In this document: piece after piece, positions 36,757 to 44,128 of the stretch
Position numbering within the stretch: the stretch's first letter is position 1
Layout of the letters: each line of letters starts with the position of its first letter
Source of the DNA: GCA-2705995 sp048267965
Lineage (GTDB): Bacteria; Bacteroidota; Bacteroidia; Flavobacteriales_G; Salibacteraceae
Direction of reading: 5' to 3'
Length of the DNA stretch: 64,000 nt
Assembly (NCBI GenBank): GCA_048267965.1
Contig: JBLWWK010000007.1
Span: forward strand, 1-64,000
Position numbers and translations under genes: made by a program
The notes under the pieces: generated by a model
Database searches by the model: none
What the model saw: the letters and a program-made list of their open reading frames with translations, nothing else
What the model was told of the DNA's origin: nothing

Positions 36757-37335
36757 ATGCAAAAACTCATATTTGCAACCAATAACAAGAATAAACTCCG
36801 AGAGATTCAAGAAATCCTCGGAGTTTCTTTTTCTGTTCAAAGCCTTCAAGATGCAGGTATACAAACCGAAATTCCTGAAGATTTTGATACCCTTCAAGAA
36901 AATGCTTTGCAAAAAGCAAGATTTATTCATGAACGAACTCAGCAAAATGTTTTTGCAGACGATACGGGTTTAGAAGTGGATGCTTTAAACGGTGCACCTG
37001 GTGTTTTTTCTGCCCGTTATGCCGGAGAAACGGCCAATTCAGATGAAAATATTCAAAAATTACTATCAGAATTAGAGAATACAGAAAATCGAAAAGCCAG
37101 ATTCAGAACCGTAATTGCTTTAATTTTCGGTAAGCAAGAATACCTTTTCGAAGGTGTTTGTGAAGGAACCATCACCCAAACCATTCAAGGCGAAGGTGGT
37201 TTTGGTTACGATCCGGTTTTTATTCCAGATGGTAAAGCTTATTCTTTTGCAGAAATGGTTCCTACCGAAAAGAACAAAATTAGCCACCGTGGTAGAGCGG
37301 TTCAGAAATTAGTAGCGTTTCTAAAATCGAACTAG
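36757..37335 (+). CDS. rdgB: XTP/dITP diphosphatase (RdgB/HAM1 family)
   Basis: A 192-residue house-cleaning pyrophosphatase that removes ITP, dITP and XTP from the nucleotide pool. Start L-I-F-A-T-N-N-K-N-K-L-R-E-I; metal site 'FADDTGLEVDALNGAPGVFSARYAG'; 'GEGGFGYDPVFIPDG' and a C-terminal 'ISHRGRAVQKL' loop. The length is normal (E. coli 197). It lies 9 bases after cysN. A full copy of the recurrent DNA word is read here as Val-Pro-Thr near the C-terminus. Confidence 0.97.
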   Translation: MQKLIFATNNKNKLREIQEILGVSFSVQSLQDAGIQTEIPEDFDTLQENALQKARFIHERTQQNVFADDTGLEVDALNGAPGVFSARYAGETANSDENIQKLLSELENTENRKARFRTVIALIFGKQEYLFEGVCEGTITQTIQGEGGFGYDPVFIPDGKAYSFAEMVPTEKNKISHRGRAVQKLVAFLKSN

Positions 37336-37459
37336 CCCCTTCTCATCTTTTTAGCCTTTTTCATTTCAATTATTGTAAGAACCCCATCCATTTTCTTCGG
37401 TGATAAAATGTTCGTTTGAGCATTTTTATTTGCTACTTTGTGCAAGTAGTTAAAGTACA

Positions 37460-38431
37460 ATGAAGAAGAATATTGCCATCGTTATGGGAGGCGATTCTGC
37501 AGAGAAAGCAGTATCGTTAAAAAGTGCAGAAGTCGTTTATCAGCATTTAAGTAAAGAAGATTACAACGTTTACAAGATTTTAATCGAAGGGTTAAAATGG
37601 ACGTGCTATATCAACAACGAACAAATTGCCGTAGACAAAAATTACTTCACACTTAAAATGGGCGAAGAAACGTTGAGCTTCGATGGTGTTTTTATTGCCA
37701 TTCACGGCACACCGGGCGAAGATGGTAAGCTACAAGCCTATTTCGATTTACTTAGAATTCCGTACACATCTTGTAGTCAATTGGCTTCGGCTCTCACTTT
37801 CGATAAAGCAAAATGCAACACACTTTTACGCGCTCACGGAATTCGCAGTGCACAAGCAATGTACCTTAAAGAGGGGCAGGCCATTAACGAAGATGCCGTA
37901 ATTGAGCGTTTAGGTTTACCGCTAATTGTAAAACCCAACCAGTCAGGTTCGAGCTTTGGAGTAAGTAAGGTAAACGAGAAAAAGCAGTTGAGAGCTGCCA
38001 TTGACGAGGCATTTCGTCATGATAATCAAGTAAACATAGAAACCTTTATTGTAGGAACCGAAGTGGGCTGTGGCGTTCATAACTTAAACGGAAAAGTGGA
38101 AGCTTTTCCGTTGACAGAAATTGTTGCTGCTGGCGAATTCTTTGATTATGAAGCTAAGTACGAAGGTGCCAGCGAAGAAATTACACCTGCAAGAATTTCA
38201 GATGAACTTACAGAAGAGGTTCAATCGATTGCTATTCAATCTTTTGAAGCTCTAGACTTAGATGGTGTTTGCCGTGCCGATTTTATTATCGGTAAAGAAG
38301 GACCGTATTTAATCGAAGTGAACACAGTGCCCGGTTTGTCAGAAGCGAGTATTATTCCGCAACAAGCTAAAGCGGCTGGTTGGTCTTTAAGCCAGTTATT
38401 TAACCGTTGGGTTCAGCATATGTTTAAATAG
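37460..38431 (+). CDS. ddl: D-alanine--D-alanine ligase
   Basis: A 323-residue ATP-grasp enzyme that makes the D-Ala-D-Ala dipeptide of peptidoglycan. N-terminal 'IAIVMGGDSAEKAVSLKSAEVV', 'FIAIHGTPGEDGKLQAYFDLLRIPYT' (the Bacteroidota/Ddl motif with H-G), ATP-grasp loop 'LIVKPNQSGSSFGVSKV', and metal-binding 'CRADFIIGKEGPYLIEVNTVPGLSEASIIPQQA'. A single-gene unit: a 124-base gap upstream contains a weak TACTTTG element, and the subtilase follows after 41 bases. Confidence 0.96.
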   Translation: MKKNIAIVMGGDSAEKAVSLKSAEVVYQHLSKEDYNVYKILIEGLKWTCYINNEQIAVDKNYFTLKMGEETLSFDGVFIAIHGTPGEDGKLQAYFDLLRIPYTSCSQLASALTFDKAKCNTLLRAHGIRSAQAMYLKEGQAINEDAVIERLGLPLIVKPNQSGSSFGVSKVNEKKQLRAAIDEAFRHDNQVNIETFIVGTEVGCGVHNLNGKVEAFPLTEIVAAGEFFDYEAKYEGASEEITPARISDELTEEVQSIAIQSFEALDLDGVCRADFIIGKEGPYLIEVNTVPGLSEASIIPQQAKAAGWSLSQLFNRWVQHMFK

Positions 38432-38472
38432 AAGAACTCAACTTTTTCTCTTCTAAAAGCGTATTATTTAGT

Positions 38473-40137
38473 ATGAAACAGATATTACTACTTGTGTTTT
38501 TTTCGGTTTTGAGTCTGGTTTCGTTCGGCCAAAAGGCAGCATACGATTCACAAAGTATACTGTTTCAGCTCGAAAATGAATTAGATGCAGAAACCATCGT
38601 TTATCTGCTTGATTTAGAATCTACATTAGAAGACTATAAAATTGAGCCTATTTCTAAATCGTTAAAGGCTTATAAATTAAGCTATACCAATACTTTTTCA
38701 CCTGATGAGCTCATCGAATTGGTTTCAAGAAAAGAAGGAGTAGTGTTAGCTCAACGAAATCACCTATTAAAGAATCGATCGGTTCCTACCGACCCAGAAT
38801 ACGTTAATCAATGGCATTTGAATAATACGGGAACCAATGGGCCACCTAACCAAACGGCTGTTGCAGGAGTAGATATTGAGGCGGAATATTTGTGGGATTT
38901 TACTACGGGAGGTGTTACTGCCATTGGCGATACGCTGGTTGTTTGCGTAATTGATGATGGTGTGGATGAAGATCACGAAGATTTGATTGGTAATTTGTTT
39001 TACAACCATCATGAAATTCCGCTGAACGGAATAGATGACGATCAAAACGGGTATGTAGATGATTTTAAAGGTTGGAACACCTTTGGCGATAACGATTCGT
39101 TGACCAATCCATTAACGGGTGATTATGCATCGCACGGAACTAAGGTGACCGGAGTTTTAGGAGCTGTGGGCAATAATAATTTAGGTGTTTCGGGTGTAAA
39201 TCAGAAAATTAAGGTGATGACGGTTATCGGTGGTGGAGACGAAGCTGATGCGATAAAAGCTTACGAATATCCTTTAACCATGAGGCGTTTATACAACCAA
39301 ACCAATGGCGCAAAAGGAGCCTTTGTAGTTGCTACCAATACTTCTTGGGGAACCGATTTCGGACTGCCAGCTGATGCTCCGTTGTGGTGCGCCATGTACG
39401 ATACATTGGGTAAAGAAGGAATTTTGAATGTTGCAGCTACTATTAATTATGGAATTGATGTAGACGTAGAGGGCGATTTGCCAACTACTTGCCCAAGCAA
39501 TTATTTAATTGGTGTAACCAATATTTCGGCAGATAATTCGCTCGATAGTTACGCGGGTTACGGCTTAAAAAGTATAGATATTGCCGCTCCAGGTAACGGA
39601 ATATTTACCACTACAGTCAATAGTAATTACGGTTACGATAGCGGTACTTCTTTCTCTTCACCTCAGGTGGCGGGCGCAGTAGCGTTGTTGAGTAGTTTTG
39701 CTTGTGAAGAGTTTGCTCAGTTGTTGGTGAACGATCCGGATAGCGCGGCTCTCTTGATGAAAGGTTTTATCTTAAATGGAGCAGTAGGTGTTCCAGATTT
39801 ATACGGAAAATCTACTTCTCAAGGTCGTTTGGCGTTGGAGCAAGCTTCTATTTGGCTCACCAATTATTGTATTGGAAACACTGATGTTGCTGAAAACATT
39901 GAAAAAGATGAAATTCTTCACATTTGGCCTAATCCAACCCATAATGAGTTGTCGGTTCGTACAAACAAAAATTTTGAAGAAATAAAAGTTTTTAACCTAG
40001 AAGGGCAATTGGTTTTCTCTCAAAAAGTGAATAGCAACCAAACCTCTTTTTCGGTGAGTGATTTTCCAAAAGGAATTTACATCTTACAGCTTGTAGGAAC
40101 ACAGTTTACAACTCAATCTCAGTTTGTAAAACACTAA
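38473..40137 (+). CDS. Secreted S8 subtilisin-like serine protease with T9SS tail
   Basis: A 554-residue protease. Signal peptide 1-19 (ends S-F-G-Q); prodomain to about residue 100; peptidase domain with Asp161 in C-V-I-D-D-G-V-D, His221 in Y-A-S-H-G-T-K-V, and Ser393 in G-T-S-F-S-S-P. The C-terminal 75 residues are a T9SS type A sorting domain ('IWPNPTHNELSV', 'FPKGIYILQL'). It should be exported through the outer membrane and either anchored or released. The physiological target is unknown. A Cys-containing oxyanion region around 'NTSWGTDFG' carries the expected Asn. Confidence 0.92.
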   Translation: MKQILLLVFFSVLSLVSFGQKAAYDSQSILFQLENELDAETIVYLLDLESTLEDYKIEPISKSLKAYKLSYTNTFSPDELIELVSRKEGVVLAQRNHLLKNRSVPTDPEYVNQWHLNNTGTNGPPNQTAVAGVDIEAEYLWDFTTGGVTAIGDTLVVCVIDDGVDEDHEDLIGNLFYNHHEIPLNGIDDDQNGYVDDFKGWNTFGDNDSLTNPLTGDYASHGTKVTGVLGAVGNNNLGVSGVNQKIKVMTVIGGGDEADAIKAYEYPLTMRRLYNQTNGAKGAFVVATNTSWGTDFGLPADAPLWCAMYDTLGKEGILNVAATINYGIDVDVEGDLPTTCPSNYLIGVTNISADNSLDSYAGYGLKSIDIAAPGNGIFTTTVNSNYGYDSGTSFSSPQVAGAVALLSSFACEEFAQLLVNDPDSAALLMKGFILNGAVGVPDLYGKSTSQGRLALEQASIWLTNYCIGNTDVAENIEKDEILHIWPNPTHNELSVRTNKNFEEIKVFNLEGQLVFSQKVNSNQTSFSVSDFPKGIYILQLVGTQFTTQSQFVKH

Positions 40138-40224
40138 TTTAAAGTGGCAATAGCGTTGTTCTTGCTCCATCGGTAGCAGGAGGAATTGCCTTCTTGTTTA
40201 CCTGTTTTTAGTTTCAATTTTCAC

Positions 40225-40517
40225 TTTTTCTTGTGCTTCGAAACGTGAAAATTCAAGCGACTTTTAATTCATCAATGTTTCAAGAATCCATCTTTGCTGT
40301 TGAATTTGAAGAAAATACGGTGTTAAATTTCTCTGGGTTAGAAGGGGCGAATGGCCAGGATGGGCAAGATGGTTCTTACAGTGATTCTGCACCAGCTGGA
40401 GAAAACGGTTTTCAAGGAAGCAAAGTTTTTTGTGGTTTGGATGGTGAAAAAAGTTGTGAACATGAAATTATCGTGATTTCATCACAAGAAATGAAAAACG
40501 GGTTCCTACCGAAATAA
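40225..40517 (+). pseudogene. Degraded lipoprotein-like fragment with collagen-type Gly-x-Asp repeats
   Basis: A frame of 94 residues from 40233 contains G-A-N-G-Q-D-G-Q-D-G and G-E-N-G-F-Q-G, resembling the Gly-Asp repeat section of small Bacteroidota lipoproteins. No start or signal fits this frame. In another frame just upstream, near 40215-40260, a lipobox-like F-T-F-S-C-A-S-K appears and soon hits a stop. The two together look like one frameshifted and shortened gene. Its last residues and stop are supplied by a full copy of the recurrent word at 40501. Alternatively it is chance coding; I favour a relic. Confidence 0.4.
40501..40511. repeat. Full-consensus copy of the recurrent word next to a terminator
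   Basis: GGTTCCTACCG lies 12 bases before the terminator between the relic gene and the mutase. It is one of the few copies outside intact genes. Confidence 0.6.
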
Positions 40518-40522
40518 GGCGC

Positions 40523-40551
40523 AAAAAAAATCCCGACTATAAGCCGGGATT
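40523..40551. terminator. Terminator after the mutase gene (acts mainly on the minus strand)
   Basis: AATCCCG...CGGGATT has a seven-pair stem, extended by two inner pairs. The eight A on the top strand form a T run after the hairpin for minus-strand transcripts. It stands 24 bases past the mutase stop. Confidence 0.8.
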
Positions 40552-40575
40552 CTTGTTTTACAATAGCTGAAAAAT

Positions 40576-43500
40576 TTACATGTTTCTTCTGTACTGGCCG
40601 CCCACCTTGAAAAGCGATGAGGTAATTTGACCCAAAGAACAAACCTTGGTAGCTTCCATTAATTCTTCGAATAAGTTTTTATTCTGTACGGCTGCTTCTT
40701 GCAAGCGCTGAATTAACTCGTCTGTTTTGCCTTCGTATCGGTTGTGAAGGTTTTGCAGCATATTAATTTGGTATTCTTTTTCTTCGGTAGTGGCACGAAT
40801 TACTTCGCCCGGAACAACCGTTGGTGAGCCTTTTGAGCTCAAGAAGGTATTTACACCAATAATTGGGTATTCACCGTTGTGTTTTAGCGTTTCGTAGTAA
40901 AGAGATTCTTCTTGAATTTTACTACGTTGGTACATGGTTTCCATAGCACCTAAAACGCCACCTCTTTCGGTAATTCTATCGAATTCGGTAAGAACCGCTT
41001 CTTCTACCAAATCGGTGAGTTCTTCGATAATGAATGCCCCTTGAATTGGGTTTTCGTTTTTCGCTAAACCTAATTCTTTGTTGATAATCAGCTGAATGGC
41101 CATGGCGCGTCTTACAGATTCTTCTGTTGGCGTTGTTATGGCTTCATCGTAAGCATTGGTATGTAACGAGTTACAGTTGTCATAAATAGCATACAATGCT
41201 TGAAGAGTAGTTCTAATATCGTTAAAATCGATTTCTTGAGCGTGTAGTGAACGACCACTTGTTTGAATATGGTATTTCAACATTTGTGCTCTTGGGTTCG
41301 CACCGTATTTTTTATCGAGTGCTTTTGCCCAAATTCTTCGAGCAACACGACCAATTACAGCGTATTCTGGGTCGATACCATTTGAGAAGAAGAACGATAA
41401 GTTAGGTCCAAATTTGTTGATATCCATGCCTCTACTCAAATAGTACTCAACATAGGTGAAACCATTAGCTAGAGTAAAAGCGAGCTGGGTAATTGGGTTG
41501 GCCCCTGCTTCTGCAATGTGGTAACCAGAAATAGAAACCGAATAGAAGTTACGAACGTTTTTATCGATAAAGTATTCTTGAACATCTCCCATTAATCGCA
41601 GAGCAAATTCTGTACTGAATATACATGTGTTTTGCGCTTGATCTTCTTTTAAGATATCTGCTTGAACTGTACCACGTACTTTCGAAAGTGTATCTGCTTT
41701 AATTTTGCTGTACACATCGGCTGGCAAAACTTGATCGCCCGTTAAGCCTAGTAGCATTAAACCTAAACCATCGTTGCCTTCTGGTAAATCACCTTGATAA
41801 GTAGGTTGTTTTTGACCTTGTGCAGCAAAAATGGCATCAATTTTTTGCTGAATTTCTTCTTCTAAGCCATTTTCTTTAATGTACTTCTCACATTGTTGAT
41901 CGATGGCTGCATTCATAAAGAAACCAAGCAGCATAGGAGCTGGGCCATTGATCGTCATCGAAACCGATGTAGTAGGAGCCGCTAAATCAAAACCAGAATA
42001 AAGTTTCTTGGCATCGTCTAAACAGCAAATAGAAACACCTGAGTTTCCAATTTTACCGTAGATATCGGGTCTGTAGTCAGGATCGTTTCCGTAAAGGGTT
42101 ACCGAATCAAAAGCGGTAGATAAACGCGCAGCCGGCATGTCTTTACTTACATAATGAAATCTGCGATTGGTTCGTTCTGGTCCGCCTTCACCAGCAAACA
42201 TTCTGGTAGGATCTTCACCCGTTCTTTTGAAAGGATAAATACCCGCTGTGTATGGGAATTCTCCAGGAACATTCTCTTGAGCCGACCATCTTAAAACATC
42301 TCCCCAAGATTTGTATTTCGGTAAAGAAACTTTTGGGATTTGCGTGTGAGAAAGAGACTCTGTATGTGTTTGAATTTTAATTTCTTTATCACGCACTTTA
42401 AAGCTGTAAACAGGATCTTTGTAGCGTTGTTTTTTGGTTTCCCAATTAAGAATAAGCTCCCAGTTGTGCGGATTGAAGTTGAGCTTTTCGCTATCGAATT
42501 CAGCTTTTAGCAACTGAACCATGGTAAGTTTATCTTCAGATAAACCTGCATTTTTAATGGTAGAATCCCAGTCAGCATCGTGAGAAAGCTCGAGGGTAGA
42601 TTTGGTAAGCGTTTCTAACGCTTTATGTAAACCGTAGAGTTTATCAGCCACTTCTACTTGCTCGTTTACCCACTCATCGTAACTACGGTTATTCTCAGCA
42701 ATTTCGCTTAGATAACGCGTTCTTTTCGGTGGAATAATAAAAATCTTCTCAGACATCTCTTTCGAGATTTCGAAAGTAGAAGTGAGATCAGCTTGTGTTT
42801 TATCGGCAATCTTATCAATGATTACGCGGTAAAGCGAGTTCATACCGGGATCATTAAACTGAGACGCGATGGTACCGTAAACGGGTAAATCATCATCGTT
42901 GGCTTCCCAAAGATTGTGGTTGCGTTTGTATTGCTTTTTAACATCGCGAATGGCATCTAGCGCACCGCGTTTGTCGAATTTATTAATGGCCACAACATCG
43001 GCAAAGTCGAGCATGTCGATTTTCTCGAGCTGTGTGGCAGCACCAAATTCTGGAGTCATTACATACAACGAAGTATCGCTGTAATCCATAATCTCGGTAT
43101 CGCTCTGGCCAATACCCGAAGTCTCAAGAATAATAAGATCGTAGTTGGCAGCTTTTAAAATGTTAACAGCATCTTCTACATATTTCGAAAGCGCTAGGTT
43201 GCTCTGGCGTGTAGCTAAAGAGCGCATGTACACGCGTTCATGTCGAATAGCATTCATGCGAATTCTATCACCCAGTAGTGCTCCACCTGTTTTTCTTTTA
43301 GAAGGATCTACCGATACAATGGCAATCGACTTATCGTCAAAATCGAGTAAAAATCTTCTAACCAACTCGTCTACCAAAGAAGATTTACCAGCACCACCAG
43401 TTCCTGTAATACCTAAAACAGGCGTAGAACTGTCTTTTGCAAGATGATTGATTTCTTTAATTAAATCGCTGTGATTTTCTCTAAAGTTTTCTGCGGCAGA

Positions 43501-44010
43501 AATCATTCTAGAGATGGCTTTCACATCTTTTTGTTGAATGGCGCTTACATCACCTTCTAAGTTTTCGCCCAATGGATAATCAGATTGTTTTACCAAATCA
43601 TTGATCATTCCTTGAAGCCCCATTTCGCGCCCATCGTCTGGAGAGTAGATACGGGTTACTCCGTAATCCATAATTTCTTTAATCTCTTCTGGCAGAATTA
43701 CTCCACCGCCACCACCAAAGATTTTAATGTGGCCAGCACCTTTTTCTTTTAACAAGTCGTGCATGTATTTAAAATACTCTGTGTGACCTCCTTGGTAAGA
43801 AGTCATAGCAATAGCTTGAGCATCTTCTTGTATAGCGGTATTTACTACTTCTTCAACACTTCTGTCGTGACCAAGATGAATTACTTCACATCCGGTAGAT
43901 TGAATAATTCTACGCATAATGTTAATCGCTGCATCGTGGCCATCGAAAAGCGATGCCGCAGTTACAATTCTTACATTATTCTTGGGTTTGTATATCTCGA
44001 TGTTCTTCAT
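40576..44010 (-). CDS. icmF: Fused cobalamin-dependent acyl-CoA mutase (IcmF type)
   Basis: A 1144-residue fusion. Residues 1-135: B12-binding domain with F-D-G-H-D-A-A-I-N (axial His25). About 195-420: G-protein chaperone with Walker A G-T-G-G-A-G-K-S-S (202-210), like MeaB/MeaI. The remainder: TIM-barrel mutase domain. The stretch 'GIYPFKRTGEDPTRMFAGEG' matches isobutyryl-CoA mutase-fused (IcmF) and not the 'RGPYPTMY' of methylmalonyl-CoA mutase. Reaction: radical carbon-skeleton rearrangement of isobutyryl/n-butyryl-CoA or a related branched acyl-CoA, with self-contained GTP-driven repair. Databases often call it methylmalonyl-CoA mutase. It is monocistronic with its own terminator. Exact substrate is inference. 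Confidence 0.9.
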   Translation of the reverse strand: MKNIEIYKPKNNVRIVTAASLFDGHDAAINIMRRIIQSTGCEVIHLGHDRSVEEVVNTAIQEDAQAIAMTSYQGGHTEYFKYMHDLLKEKGAGHIKIFGGGGGVILPEEIKEIMDYGVTRIYSPDDGREMGLQGMINDLVKQSDYPLGENLEGDVSAIQQKDVKAISRMISAAENFRENHSDLIKEINHLAKDSSTPVLGITGTGGAGKSSLVDELVRRFLLDFDDKSIAIVSVDPSKRKTGGALLGDRIRMNAIRHERVYMRSLATRQSNLALSKYVEDAVNILKAANYDLIILETSGIGQSDTEIMDYSDTSLYVMTPEFGAATQLEKIDMLDFADVVAINKFDKRGALDAIRDVKKQYKRNHNLWEANDDDLPVYGTIASQFNDPGMNSLYRVIIDKIADKTQADLTSTFEISKEMSEKIFIIPPKRTRYLSEIAENNRSYDEWVNEQVEVADKLYGLHKALETLTKSTLELSHDADWDSTIKNAGLSEDKLTMVQLLKAEFDSEKLNFNPHNWELILNWETKKQRYKDPVYSFKVRDKEIKIQTHTESLSHTQIPKVSLPKYKSWGDVLRWSAQENVPGEFPYTAGIYPFKRTGEDPTRMFAGEGGPERTNRRFHYVSKDMPAARLSTAFDSVTLYGNDPDYRPDIYGKIGNSGVSICCLDDAKKLYSGFDLAAPTTSVSMTINGPAPMLLGFFMNAAIDQQCEKYIKENGLEEEIQQKIDAIFAAQGQKQPTYQGDLPEGNDGLGLMLLGLTGDQVLPADVYSKIKADTLSKVRGTVQADILKEDQAQNTCIFSTEFALRLMGDVQEYFIDKNVRNFYSVSISGYHIAEAGANPITQLAFTLANGFTYVEYYLSRGMDINKFGPNLSFFFSNGIDPEYAVIGRVARRIWAKALDKKYGANPRAQMLKYHIQTSGRSLHAQEIDFNDIRTTLQALYAIYDNCNSLHTNAYDEAITTPTEESVRRAMAIQLIINKELGLAKNENPIQGAFIIEELTDLVEEAVLTEFDRITERGGVLGAMETMYQRSKIQEESLYYETLKHNGEYPIIGVNTFLSSKGSPTVVPGEVIRATTEEKEYQINMLQNLHNRYEGKTDELIQRLQEAAVQNKNLFEELMEATKVCSLGQITSSLFKVGGQYRRNM

Positions 44011-44082
44011 AAGATGCCTATTTGTAGCGCTGCGAAATTAGGTTATTGAAGGTTGTTTTACAATTGCTAGAAGTAGGGGATG

Positions 44083-44093
44083 GGTTCCTACCA
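44083..44093. repeat. Intergenic copy of the recurrent word
   Basis: GGTTCCTACCA lies in the 118-base gap between the mutase start and the second subtilase stop, outside both genes. Confidence 0.6.
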
Positions 44094-44128
44094 ATATCAT
44101 TGAAAATCTTTCTTTAAAAAAGAGGGAA

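Noticed and set aside
31731..37256. 5.5-kb stretch over the sulfate operon with no exact copy of the recurrent word
   Set aside because: With mean spacing about 1.5 kb, the longest of some 43 random gaps is expected to be near 5.6 kb, so this is not evidence for avoidance or recent transfer.
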